DNA of 64,000 nt. Origin: Homalodisca vitripennis. Lineage: Eukaryota; Arthropoda; Insecta; Hemiptera; Cicadellidae. This document shows positions 46,540-56,374 of the stretch, one piece after another. The notes under the pieces are model-generated. The model was given only the letters and a program-made list of their open reading frames with translations. It searched no databases and had not been told where the DNA came from. Location of the stretch: positions 110,377,001 through 110,441,000 of the forward strand of contig NC_060214.1 of the NCBI RefSeq assembly GCF_021130785.1. Reading direction: 5' to 3'. The position numbers and the translations under genes were made by a program. The stretch's first letter is position 1; each line of letters starts with the position of its first letter.

Positions 46540-47900
46540 TGAATAGGGATGAGTAGTTCTTCCATGGATTATCCGTTACTGGTATGCGAGATTCTAGGAT
46601 ACTTTTCAGGGTAGTCTGTGACTGTGTTGAACCCAGTGCCTTTCGTATAATTCAGAGTCAAAAGCTTTGTGAATACCAGTATCTTCCGAACCTGGTTCGG
46701 AAGTAGGAAATGCAGGGAAAAGTAGTTCTTCCAAAGATTAGTCTAAGAAAACTTCTAGAAGACTTTTCAGGGTAGTCTGTGTCAAGACAAGGCTATGTTG
46801 AAACCCGTTTCCTTCCGTATGATTCAGACACGAAATGGGCTAGCTATTCCAAAGGTCTACCATCATTGCCTGAAGAGATTTATTTATAATTTTCAGAGTA
46901 AAAAGCTTTGTTGAATACCAATATCTTCCGTACATAGTCCCGTACATAGGAAATGCAGAGATGAGTAGTTCCTCCAAAGATTATCCCTCACTAGTAAGAA
47001 AAATACTAGATGACTTTTCAGAGTAGTCTGTGTCTAGGGAAGGCTATGTTGAAACCAGTGCCTTCAATTCAGAGTAAATGCAGAGTCAAAAGCTTTGTGA
47101 ATACCAGTATCTTCCGAACCTGGTTCGGAAGTAGGAAATGCAGGGAAAAGTAGTTCTTCCAAAGATTAGCCTAAAAAAACTTCTAGAAGACTTTTCAGGG
47201 TAGTCTGCGTCAAGACAAGGCTATGTTGAACCCGTTTCCTTCCGTATGGGCCATTTAGACACGAAATGGGCTAGCTATTCCAAAGGTTTACCATCATTGT
47301 ATGAAGAGACTTCTCAGAACCAAAAGCTTTGTTGAATACCAGTGTGTTCCGTACCTTGTTCAGAAAATGTAGGGATCAGTAGTTCTTCCAAAAACTATCC
47401 CTCACTGGTAAGAAAAATTCAGAAGACTTTTCAGGGCAATCCGTGTCTAGAGATGGCTATGTTGAAACCAGTGCCCTCCGTATGATTCATGAACACGAAA
47501 TGGGCTAGCTATTCCAAATGTCTACGATCATTGTTTGAAGAGATTTTTGGAGACTTTTAAGAGTTAAAAGCTTTGTTGAATACCAGTACCTTCCGTGCAT
47601 GGTTCAGAAGAAGGAAATGCAGGGATGAGTAGTTCCTCCAAAGATATACCATCACTGGTATCTGAGATTCTTGGCGATTTACCAGAGCAAAAGCCTCAGT
47701 TGGTGACCCTGTGACTTTCGGATGAGCTTCAGGAATACTACATTCAGGGTTGAGCACTCTTTCTAAAGCTATCAATCACTGATCTCAGCGATGCTTGGGA
47801 TCGTTTCAGAATGAAAGTATTTGATGAATGTCAGCGACTTCCAGAAATGTTTCAGGATGATGAAACGCTGAGATGGGTATTTCTTCCAAATCTCTGGCAG
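46540..47900. repeat. Higher-order tandem repeat, alternating ~170-185 and ~230-250-bp units
   Basis: AGTAGTTC(T/C)TCCAAAGATTA or variants lie at about 46552, 46721, 46964, 47149, 47378 and 47628. The steps alternate short and long, and every second unit is spaced about 412-428 bp. Segments 46665-46860 and 47093-47290 are almost identical (CTTCCGAACCTGGTTCGGAA, AGACTTTTCAGGGTAGTCTG, CGAAATGGGCTAGCTATTCC). Decayed units continue to about 47900. Several units have a frame reading SSSKD.PSLVRKI..F, but stops intervene in every copy. A higher-order satellite or an old repeat-bearing coding sequence are both possible; I favour satellite. Confidence 0.9.
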
Positions 47901-47989
47901 TGCTTTTGGTCATTGTAGAAACTGCTTTATGACTTTTTGTAATTATGCCATTCAGAGTGAATCCAGGCATTAAAAGTGCTCTGTGGTAT

Positions 47990-48390
47990 TTACACAGGAA
48001 AAGGCCGAGTCACTGCCACACCTATTGTAGGAGTAGACGCGTGGCAGTAAGCCTGCAGTCGCTCTTACGCGGAGCTCTTCTGAAACAGTCCAGCGGCCGC
48101 GGGAGCTGAAAGCTTATTGATTAGGAAGGATGCTTGTCATGCTGTGGGATGACGGGGCTTAGACCCACCTGTAATTATAGCTCGCCCTTGCCGCCTGCCC
48201 CCGCCTAGCCCCCGCCTAGCCGCCGCCCCAGCCCGCGCCGAGTAAACGCAATTAGTACTCAGCTACGGCCTAATCAGCTGGCAATAAGATCGGTCAGCTG
48301 CCAATTTCATCCGACGATGAGTTGAATTGGGGCCCTCCACCGGATGAATAGGAGGCGCCGCGTCGGGGTCGGAGCAGAGTCTGCTACGAT
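47990..48390. promoter_or_regulatory. Strongly GC-rich island, candidate enhancer/promoter
   Basis: This is the most GC-rich segment in the window: CCCGCCTAGCCCCCGCCTAG, CCGCCGCCCCAGCCCGCGCC and GTCCAGCGGCCGCGGGAGCT. Motifs include CTTATTGATTAGGAAGGATG, CACCTGTAATTATAGC, ACGCAATTAGTACTCAGC, CTAATCAGCTGG and CAGCTGCC. CAGCTG E-boxes beside TAAT cores suggest a bHLH/homeodomain module. Its right-hand 68 bp is duplicated at 48691. A CpG-island-like promoter is an alternative, but no exon is recognisable. Confidence 0.33.
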
Positions 48391-48757
48391 TGTGCTGGAG
48401 TTGATGGTGTCTAGGGTTTTGTTTGTTGTGCTCGTAGAGGAAGACTGTGATATAAAAATGTACTGAAAATGGTTCCTTTGCTGTAGAAACTGGACTTTTG
48501 CAGTTAAGGATTCAACCACGGTATTGCGGCTTCAGCAAATACACTTTTGAGAAAACACAAACATATTATTGTACTCAGTGTTCTAAATCATATTGCTTAA
48601 CCACCCTTTTACAAATCATACAGGAACAAGTCAACAAGTTCCAAGTGTCATCAAGTTCCTGAATGTTCCTTAAGTTATTCTTAAATATTTGAGTTGAATT
48701 GGGGCCTCCACCGGATGAATAGGAGGCGCCGCGTCGGGGTCGGAGCCGGCTGAAGGA
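48316..48757. repeat. GC-rich ~68-bp direct duplication, copies ~375 bp apart
   Basis: GAGTTGAATTGGGG(CC)CTCC, ACCGGATGAATAGGAGGCGC and CGCGTCGGGGTCGGAGC occur at 48318-48380 and 48692-48750. They differ by little more than a two-base indel. Downstream each has GA(C/G)T.TGATATAAA(A/T)ATGT, so the duplicated segment may be longer and diverged. Confidence 0.9.
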
Positions 48758-48759
48758 CT

Positions 48760-49404
48760 CTGATATAAATATGTGTGTAAAACTGTTTTTTTTCCATTTC
48801 GTACGTGACATGTTGGCATATGAAATGTACTAATATATGTAAATTCTTAAATAAACAAAGATTTTTAAACTTGAACTTGTTTAACACGTATAAAATGACA
48901 TGCAAAGGGTTGTATTTATAGTAATCCTTTCAACAAACTGATGATGCAAGTAAGTAAAAAGAAAATCATGGAGAATTTCAGAACACTATGAGCCAATGTG
49001 TATCGTGGGTGGCGAGATTGCGCAAACAATAAGGGCTGTTAAAAAGACAATGTCCTCGGGCGACACTAGTGTAATGTTTAGACGAAAGGCTATATTTGGA
49101 CCTGTAACACTGTAACAGTAGATTTAAATCTAAAGTCCAGGACAAATAGATGATGATATGAATTTCCTTTGGAGGGTTTCTTGGAAAGGAGTGATAACAC
49201 CCACTACAATCGCTTATTCCATTACAATGTTTATGAATAATTCACTTTACAGTTGATTCCTCACCTTGGGTACATCAACCTAAAGCAGAAGCAAGAAAAC
49301 TTTTAGGTTTACGTATGATTTGTCATTGTACAACATAAATCAAGTTTAAATCAGCGTTTGCCAATCATATGAAGTATAATTTTTTTTAAGGAGAGGCCGA
49401 TCCC
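48760..49404. other. AT-rich sequence, nothing recognised
   Basis: No supported signal. Confidence 0.4.
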
Positions 49405-49609
49405 CTTTTAGGCCTTATTCTGTCCGTCCTCATGGGCCACTGGCCTGTGCGAAGATCTTATCAAACAGAATAAAGGGGAGAGTCGATACAGTACGAGGTT
49501 GATTGTACTGATAAAAAGTGCAACAGTCACAGACAGGATTTGAACCTGCGCTATCTCTAACTCAGACCCAAAGTCCAACGACTTAGACCGCTCGGCCATC
49601 GGCACTCCC
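49405..49609 (-). mobile_element. tRNA-derived SINE, copy 1 (well preserved)
   Basis: Read on the minus strand, the element begins GGGAGTGCCGATGGCCGAGC, has an A box TGGCCGAGCGG (49588-49598), a long variable arm, and a B box GGTTCAAATCC (49536-49546). A tRNA-unrelated body then ends in ACAGAATAAGGCCTAAAAGG. The TGGCCGAGCGGTCTAAG start and long variable arm point to a class II tRNA (Leu/Ser type) ancestor. The acceptor stem no longer pairs, so it is not a tRNA gene. The body carries a stem, CCTTATTCTG against CAGAATAAGG. A second copy at 60.6 kb shares tRNA part and body, which proves that the unit is a SINE. Transposition would depend on a partner non-LTR element. Confidence 0.88.
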
Positions 49610-51905
49610 AATTAAATAATAATAAATAATAATTAATAATTATTTGGCCGAAAATGCAAATTACAGTGTATTTATCTCGCTGTCCAGCTGCGAAAAATCA
49701 GACGGTTTGTTTTATCCCTGTCAAACTATTTAATAATAAGTTTACGCTTATTCTTCCTATAATAGGTGAGTGAGCTCAATTTCAACTTTAAAATAATATC
49801 ATCGTATTCCGACAAATTTAAAGGGGATGAGGTTCATTGAATATGCGATATTTGATTATTATAGAGTAAACACAATCGCCCTTCTTATATGTAAACCGCG
49901 AAATGTATGTCAATTATGATACTATTATCATTATTTCATTATCTCTAGATGCTCCTACTCTGGTACATGGACAAAAAACAACAGCTTCGCGACTAAGGAA
50001 ATACTATATGCCGGTACCAGGTATTCTGCAGATGGCATTTGATGGTAATTATCATGGTTCATCTCTTTATCAGTAGTTGCTTTTTCTCTGGTTCCTGGAC
50101 AAAAGACAACAAAGTTGCACCTAAGCACGTATGGTATGCCGGTACCAGGTTTTTTACATTCTACTATTATCTACATGTATGCTTGGAACCACCTCACCAA
50201 TAGTCTATATTTAGGTGCTGACATTAATTAAAAAAACAATAATACTTTAGAGGTTTACACTGATTAAATACTGATTAAGTATCAAAGGCACTTAAGAAAT
50301 AAAAATATTGTAAGGTGCACCCCTAACAAATTATTGTTGGAATTTTTACATCACTTGGACAATTCTCTTGGCATTTAAAAGATTTAAATCGATTAGGAAA
50401 AAACTAAATATAACTTTTGGTGTGAAATAATGAGAGTATTTATGTAAGTATGAATTTTCAGTGATACAATTTTAAAATAATATATTTCTCTGTTCATAGG
50501 TGAGAAAAAGACGCTGCTTCACCTTTTCTTAACGAGGTTATCGTAAGTTTACCATGTATACCATATAAATTGATTTTCATATCATGAGTGTGTTTTATTC
50601 ATCTTTTAAAAAGGTATCAAGACAAAATTTATGTTATTTCTAGAAATGTATATAAATAAAATGCTTTGGCATATTATTTGAAATTATTAGTAGAGTTAAA
50701 TTTTACCTGATTCACAGCAAGCTTTTATTAATATACCTCAATACACTTAATATGTTATAGGATATAAAATTTAATTACATAACTTAGTTTTTATATTTAT
50801 ATAATGCATGTTAAGTCAATTGGATTTGTTCTAATTAATGTACTAACGCTTGAATGTAAATGTTGTACTTGTGAAAAGAACATTGCAAAGAAACAAATAT
50901 GTGCAAAAGATTTTAAAAACAATTTATTTTTATTTGTCTGAGAATAAAAAGATAAAAAATGTCTGAGGATCCATTAGCCTAAATGTAGTCAAACTGTGTA
51001 AAATTAATGCTAATATATGCTTATATATGCTAGTTTTTAAAATTTATTATTAAATAGTTTGAAGAATAACAAGATTTTGATAATTTTCCAGCGTGTTGAA
51101 AAATGTAATGTCAAAAAAACAGAACACAACATAACCAAAACAGACCCTATAGAACACCTTAGGTATCAACAAGACCTTTAGACATTAGGTTATACTTATA
51201 GGTTATAAGTATACTAACAGTAAGGTTGTGCTTATACTTCATGTTAGCCTCTAAAAGTTGCCCTGTGCCAAGAAAAATAAATTATTCCTAAATCTAAATC
51301 TACTACACTTAATTGTGATTTGGAATAAAATTGTAACTGATCAAACAATCAGAATTATACTTATCACCACGTAGATTAAAGTTTTTTGTACATTTTTCTA
51401 AGTATTTTTTTTTACTTTCTAAAGTAGTAGTTCTCACTATATTCCATTTACACTTGCAATCATTCCACTAGTTTTACAATAGATAATGAAACAGTCTGTT
51501 AGAATGTCGCATAATGATAAACTATATTTTTTGGAATTTTATGCTTACGCGCTATCTAGCAGCAAACTACAGAAACAGTGGTAATAACTCATGTACTCGT
51601 TTTGCAGTAAAGCTTTGAACATGTTAATAAGAGTATTGCAGCAAAGAGCCTGAATAAACCAATGTAATTCACCAATTACTAGGTCATTACTAGGAGATTC
51701 AAAGGAATCACAAAACTTACCTAGTAGGAAATGCTAAATATTGACTCACATAACTTACGCCATACAAGCCTCAAAAGAGTGCAAGCCCTGTTTTCTTGTA
51801 GAGTGTAAGGTTCTAAATAACAGCCATAATAGTGATATAAAAGATATCCAAACACATTTTTTAAAATATTTCAAACAAAATCAATGGAAATAAACTAGAA
51901 AAATT
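49610..51905. other. AT-rich sequence, nothing recognised
   Basis: GCCGGTACCAGGT with ACAACAGCTTCG/ACAACAAAGTTGC words occurs twice (about 49970-50030 and 50090-50150), a diverged ~120-bp direct repeat. The rest is AT-rich and featureless. Confidence 0.4.
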
Positions 51906-51908
51906 GAG

Positions 51909-52049
51909 TTAAATTACATTAAAAACATAAAACCAATATTAACCAAATAATTTTGTGATGTGTCTGAAGAAGATATCTTGGATATCGAAAGGCCTCACAA
52001 AACAATAAAATGTATTAAATATTGGTTTTATGTTTTTAATGTAATTTAA
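51909..52049. repeat. Inverted repeat flanking a Penelope-like hinge
   Basis: GTTAAATTACATTAAAAACA continuing to CCAATATT (51909-51941) is perfectly inverted at about 52017-52049. The 75-bp centre holds TGTCTGAAGAAGATATCTTG and GATATCGAAAGGCCTCACAA, that is, GAAGAAG, a stem (GATATC/GATATC) and CGAAAGG, the same layout as the hinge at 45.44 kb. A second PLE family is the simplest reading. Confidence 0.7.
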
Positions 52050-52475
52050 CAGTGACCAATATAAGCTCCATCTACAGCATTAGAAAATTGAGATTAATAA
52101 GGATATGGAATTGGAAATATAGACCTTTTTCAATTCACCCAACACCCAATATGTGGTGTAGAAGGACGGAGACGGAATTCCTGATACAATCAAGTTTCCG
52201 AAGATTTTTAGAATTATCAAGGTCCACTAATTCATTCAAAGTTCTACTGTATTTCAATATTGGTGTCAATATTGAACTTTAAAGGCTGAGCCTTAACGTC
52301 CGGTTATTCCGATAATTAGATAACTACTTAAAGGAAGGAAAACACTAAAACATTATTTTACACACTATATCTAGTTTAGAGTTACTCTTATATATAACTT
52401 AAAATTAAGGTCCATTCGCTGTCTAGAATGGTCTAGGACCCGAGAGCTAATCTGCGTTGTATAAAAATGAATTAA
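52050..52475. other. AT-rich sequence, nothing recognised
   Basis: A 76-codon plus frame (52052-52282) is rich in I, R, S and W and resembles no domain I know. Confidence 0.35.
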
Positions 52476-52956
52476 ATAATGAAATGAAATAATGAGTTTA
52501 TTCCTCCACAAAAATACAGTTTAACAACAATCTACATTCTAGGAATATACACTGCCACTTCATCCAGTAGTGTGGCAGCGCAATAACAGAAAAATAATGT
52601 TTATTAGCGAGAGTCCAAACTCTTCTTTATAGACTGCTCACTCCGTGCCGCCTGCTAATCACTGTACTTAATCTTATCAATACAAATTGCCTTATTTGAC
52701 TAATGTACTTTCGATTGATTAGATATTAAAACTTTGTCTTGTTACTATATTAAGGAAACAAACATTTAACAGCAACAAATATAGAAATAAATATAATACA
52801 CATATACAAACAAATAATATAATAATGAGGTAATAAATAAATACACATACTATTTACAGTTTAAAAAAATAAATATAACGACGAGAAACCAATAAATAAG
52901 CAACATACAATAAATAATTATACAAGAGTATTGTTTAAGAAACTGATATTACTATT

Positions 52957-53150
52957 TTAAAATAACCATTTTTTCAACTTAATACTAAACAATTTTACTG
53001 TGCTACAGTCTTTAACTTCAGAAGGCAGTTGATTAAAGTATTTCGGCCCAACATATTTAAAAGAATGTCTAAACAACGATTTCTTTACTTTAGGCGTTCT
53101 AAAATAGTTTTGTATAGTTGAAAAATGTGTAGTGTATAATTGTATCTACT
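52957..53150 (-). pseudogene. ORF2 C-terminal end, downstream of the insertion
   Basis: The minus strand reads TPKVKKSLFRHSFKYVGPKY, then FNQLPSEVKD and FSIKLKKWLF with a stop at 52957-52959. This is the usual closing segment of CR1/jockey-type ORF2 (a PKxxK...FxxxGPKxFNxLP...LKxWL pattern) and completes the frame begun at 54020. Confidence 0.88.
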
Positions 53151-53405
53151 ATCGTAAATCCTGAAGCTTACACGGTTAGTATATGATAAATTGAATTTTA
53201 ATGGCTAACAAAGTGTAACAATTACAATTCTGAACTGTTGTCGTCGTTTGAGATCAAGACTAATGTAAATTCCTACCCTTTCCCAATTTATGAGAACCCT
53301 TTCTTACCACCAGGTATCTCTACTGCGAACTCATTAAGAAGGGTGAGCTATGAACACAATTTCGGCAGAACATAGTCATTGTTAAGATCACGTACATCCG
53401 GTCCC

Positions 53406-53570
53406 AATATTTCCAAGATTTCCTGTATTGAATTCCCCATCATAAAAGTCCGTCGCCGTAACTTCAAAAGAGTTTAGGAATGTTCAAATATTCTCAAGTT
53501 CTCCTATATTAAATTGCCATCATAAAAGACCACCGTGGTAAGAACATAAGGGTCTAGAAATGTTGGCAAA
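53406..53570. repeat. 81-bp tandem duplication inside the insert
   Basis: AATATTTCCAAGATTTCCTG at 53406 and AATATTCTCAAGTTCTCCTA at 53487 start two diverged units, both continuing (G/A)AATTNCC.CATCATAAAAG.CC. Confidence 0.75.
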
Positions 53571-53580
53571 CAGTACAATA

Positions 53581-53616
53581 TTCGGCTCCCGCCACCACTA
53601 TGAACCGGGAGCCGAA
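53581..53616. other. Perfect 11-bp GC-rich hairpin
   Basis: TTCGGCTCCCG (53581-53591) and CGGGAGCCGAA (53606-53616) pair perfectly around a 14-nt loop. It lies in the foreign DNA within the retrotransposon relic. It may be a transposon subterminal hairpin (Helitron-like ends have such stems), but no CTRR end follows it. Confidence 0.6.
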
Positions 53617-53729
53617 AACTCTCAGTAGGGTTAGTAGCACCGTATTCACTCCCCTACTTTAGATTGTGCCCCCACGCGCTCAACTCCTCCACTCCTCACG
53701 CGCATCCCACCGGTCATGCTATAACTTCC

Positions 53730-54020
53730 CTAGAGTACTAAGTTTCTCGTTCTATACATAAAATGGATTGTGCCTGTATTACCACTTCTTAAATAGAAGA
53801 GCCTTAGCACCTTAAACACAAAAATATGTTGTAAAGGTAATAATCTTAGCTGACAGTATAGGGAAAAAGAACTTTCACGCTTCCGTTTTTGTAAAATTAT
53901 TCTTAAAAAATAGTTCTGAATAACACGTATTTTTGTTATTTTATATTTAAAAGTTCCTCCCCAGCATTGTATCGCATACTGCAGCCTAGAGTCAGCTAGT
54001 GCAAAATATAGTGTTCTCAA
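53730..54020 (-). pseudogene. ORF2 C-terminal domain relic, upstream part
   Basis: A 96-codon frame beginning MRTLYFALADSRLQYAIQCW has QYAIQCWGG, QNYFLRIILQKRKRE, LRLLPLQHIFVFKVLRLFY and MYRTRN in order. These line up with YGIENWG, QNHFIRIIAKRKRYE, LRILPLKYLFLFKVLNIFF and VYQRTRG in the 24.8 kb relic. It is interrupted at 53730, where the reading leaves the family. Confidence 0.87.
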
Positions 54021-54239
54021 CAGCTTTTCACCACAAATATTTTGTTTAAAAATAAAATTTTCGTAATGATGATACGAAAATTCAAAAAATACAACCTGTC
54101 TTTCCTGAGAATGTTTCCTGAGAAAGAAATCAACCGTCAGACACTCTAATTTTGTAGAGGTCGCAATATAAAGGGATCAAAAGGGTTAAAAAATATGAAT
54201 CAATAATGGTGTACCCATTTTGCATTCCCCCCCCCCTTG

Positions 54240-54385
54240 ATACACAACTGACCATCAGACCAATAAATAATAGTTATATAATCGACAGAGAATCCGATAT
54301 AGAGACAGTGGCTACTATATTGTCTGCTGGTGGTGATGTAACGTTCATTTATGAGTGTGACTGTGGTTTTAAGTGTGTCAAGGTA
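54240..54385 (+). CDS. Candidate protein-coding exon, unidentified
   Basis: The frame starting at 54206 contains a protein-like stretch, DRESDIETVATILSAGG followed by DVTFIYECDCGFKCVK. This has a mixed acidic/hydrophobic composition unlike the AT-driven frames elsewhere. It is preceded by a C-rich tract and CCATCAG, a possible splice acceptor (54250-54258), and followed by TGTGTCAAG|GTAAAA, a good donor match (54379-54385). I recognise no domain; the CxCxxxxC cluster may be structural. It could be an exon of an unknown gene, a fragment of an unrecognised mobile element, or chance. Confidence 0.25.
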
Positions 54386-54704
54386 AAAAATAATAATCTA
54401 AAAAAATATTATCATTCATATTTTTAACCCTTTTTGTGCCATGCCGTTTCGTCCACCTCCAAAACTAGCGAGACCGGCTACAGATTTATTTCTTAAGAAA
54501 AATAGTTTGTGTGTTACGCACTGCGAATTGGCTCTTAAAGCCTAAACGAAAAAGAATATTCACATTTTAAAAACGTATTACTTGGTATACACTAGGCTTA
54601 TTCATGAATTTATTACGCACGTCTACCGAATAAAATGCAAAAATCTCACTCTTCTAGTACAAGACTACAAACTCAATCCTTTATGGTAACCCAGATACCA
54701 CTTT

Positions 54705-54841
54705 CAGTTTTCAGCTCGAATATTTGTTTCTATTTTTCAAAGAAAATATTGGTTGTAGCCCTTTATGGTATCTTTTCTGAAGATGGGAAAAGATTTGTTG
54801 CTCTTCCCACGAGGAATGGTGTGAATTTGAAGTATAATTAG
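54705..54841 (+). CDS. Candidate terminal exon, unidentified
   Basis: A plus-strand frame closing at 54841 ends ILVVALYGIFSEDGKR, then FVALPTRNGVNLKYN and a stop. This is again more protein-like than its neighbours. A CAGTTTTCAG acceptor candidate lies at about 54706-54715. It is about 320 bp downstream of the candidate exon at 54.24-54.39 kb on the same strand, so the two could belong together through a short intron. No domain recognised and no start can be assigned. Confidence 0.2.
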
Positions 54842-55237
54842 TCTTTTGATTAGGCCGGTACTTTTAAAAGAAAAACTGTCGAGTATATTGTTTTTTTTTT
54901 TTAAATTAAAAATTGATTCCCTTCCTTAGATATTTTTAAACACATGTAATTTTCCTAAATTATATTTTATTAAAAAACAGTCGTGAGTCATCAAACAAGA
55001 TGTCACATTCAGAAGCTAAACCAGGTAGCCTACACATTTTAAAAACTCATATTTTTATATTCGGCCAGTTGTTGATTTAGTTAAGAAATTGCCTACAATT
55101 GAATTTATGTGATTCTTCGTGGAAGGACAACTAAAGTTGTTCTGCTCTATCTATATTCAATGTAGGCCTAGTTGTCTTGAAGATACATCACATTAAAATA
55201 AGTAATGTTATTCCAACTAAAAACAGTTTGGATAACC
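54842..55237. other. AT-rich sequence, nothing recognised
   Basis: Poly-T near 54893; nothing else recognised. Confidence 0.4.
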
Positions 55238-55720
55238 TTAACACGTTCACGACGACGTGTACCCCATCAGGTACACGCGATCTTTCACAACTGTCATCGT
55301 GTACCCAATCGCGTACACACCGGGCTATCGTAATGTGCGTGGTGCGCCCGATCGGGTACACGTTGCTATGCATTTCGTTGCTGCGTTTTTTATTGTCTGC
55401 CTGTCTTGGTGGGTTTGTTAAATTTGATCCCACATTTAAATAAATACCTCAGACCATCGTGTACCCCGTCGGGCGCACGATTGCTTAATTTTTATGGTAA
55501 ATTATCTTTTTTAGGCGCCCCTTGGGGCACACGGATCAAAATTTAAAAAGCATAATGAAATAATGGTTGTTGTGCAAAATTGCGAATCTTACATACCTGT
55601 CTTGTTATACTTAGACGTTTGACGTAAAAAAAACGATTACGTAAAGTTTTGTTGCCATTATTATTAAAAAAAAAATCGATGGCAAGTAAAAAAAATCGAT
55701 TGACGTCATGAACGTGTCAA
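55238..55720. mobile_element. piggyBac-like MITE, 483 bp, with internal palindromes
   Basis: TTAA at 55238-55241 is followed by CACGTTCACGACG. The right end reads CGTCATGAACGTG followed by TCAA (55717-55720), the inverse with one or two changes. TTAA is the piggyBac target duplication; TCAA would be its mutated partner. Inside are several copies of a 20-22-bp palindrome of the form CGTGTACCC..NGGGTACACG: at about 55255, 55302, 55348 and 55461, plus a diverged GGCGCCCCTTGGGGCACACG near 55514. There is no transposase; the 81- and 88-codon frames on opposite strands come from the palindromes. Such TTAA-flanked elements with GTACCC/GGGTAC repeats fit a piggyBac-mobilised MITE. Confidence 0.75.
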
Positions 55721-55909
55721 AATGTGAATAATATACTCTTTAAGTTCAAGTAGCCTGAATTCTAAGTTCAGTCAAAAACCACAAGTCGAAGTGTATTCAT
55801 AAGACTAAAAGAAATTTGCGTATGACAACAAAATTATGTGTATGAGTATGTGTGAACAAAATACACTATTTCTCACATTTAAATGCCCCCATGAAGGATA
55901 ATTATTACG

Positions 55910-56300
55910 CATTAATTAATCATCCGGATATTAATTGCCTGTTTCTAATTGGTTGTCGAAATCGAGTGGTTAGCAGCAGAGTTACACATTTTTTCCCGCC
56001 ACCCTGAGGAAGCCCACATGCCGGACAATCGGGACGGATGAGCGAATCCCAGGAAGAGACGGATCCAGGAGGTCGAAGCACGCAAGCTCTAATGGGGGGC
56101 ACATTTATTATAATTCCGCCTTGGGAAAGCGCAATCCACCGGGCAATTTGAAAAAGCCAATATTCCTTGATAAACACGCCGCAATTACCGATAATTTATT
56201 CGGCCGTCATTGCCGCAGTAATGGGCTGCGAACGTATAATAAATCCAGTAATGGGGTGAACTATTAGTTAGCACAGCGCAGGCACCTCACACAGGAAACC
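55910..56300. promoter_or_regulatory. GC-enriched island with TAAT/CAATTA motifs, candidate enhancer
   Basis: Motifs: GATATTAATTGCCTG, TCTAATTGGTTGTCG, TTATAATTCCGCC, CGGGCAATTTG, CCGCAATTACCGATAATTTA and GCCGCAGTAATGGGCTGCG, in a GC-enriched, single-copy context. The minus strand is open for 85 codons by composition. At its right end GGAAACCGGTGAG begins an ACCGG-rich stretch and then the CATCAC repeat. Confidence 0.33.
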
Positions 56301-56374
56301 GGTGAGAGACTTGGTAATGAGCGAACCGGTGGAAATGTAACACCGGAGGCGAGGAACCGGTGGAGCAATAATTG

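Larger units (their letters stand above)
52478..54050 (-). mobile_element. Non-LTR (CR1/jockey-like) retrotransposon 3' part, split by an insertion
   Basis: On the minus strand: ORF2 C-terminal coding (54020 to 53730), then about 490 bp of foreign DNA, ORF2's last segment (about 53150 to 52957), a 3' untranslated region, and an end GAGGAATAAACTCATTATTT followed by CATTTCATTATTTAATTC (52483-52510). The coding on both sides of the insert is collinear with the relic at 24.8-25.2 kb. Confidence 0.82.

Noticed and set aside
49521..49609. Functional tRNA-Leu/Ser gene
   Set aside because: Acceptor strands do not pair and the same tRNA-like part plus an unrelated body recurs at 60.6 kb, which identifies a SINE.
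54178..54432. Second piggyBac-like element bounded by AAAGGGTTAA and TTAACCCTTT
   Set aside because: The two words point outward instead of inward and share no further inverted sequence.
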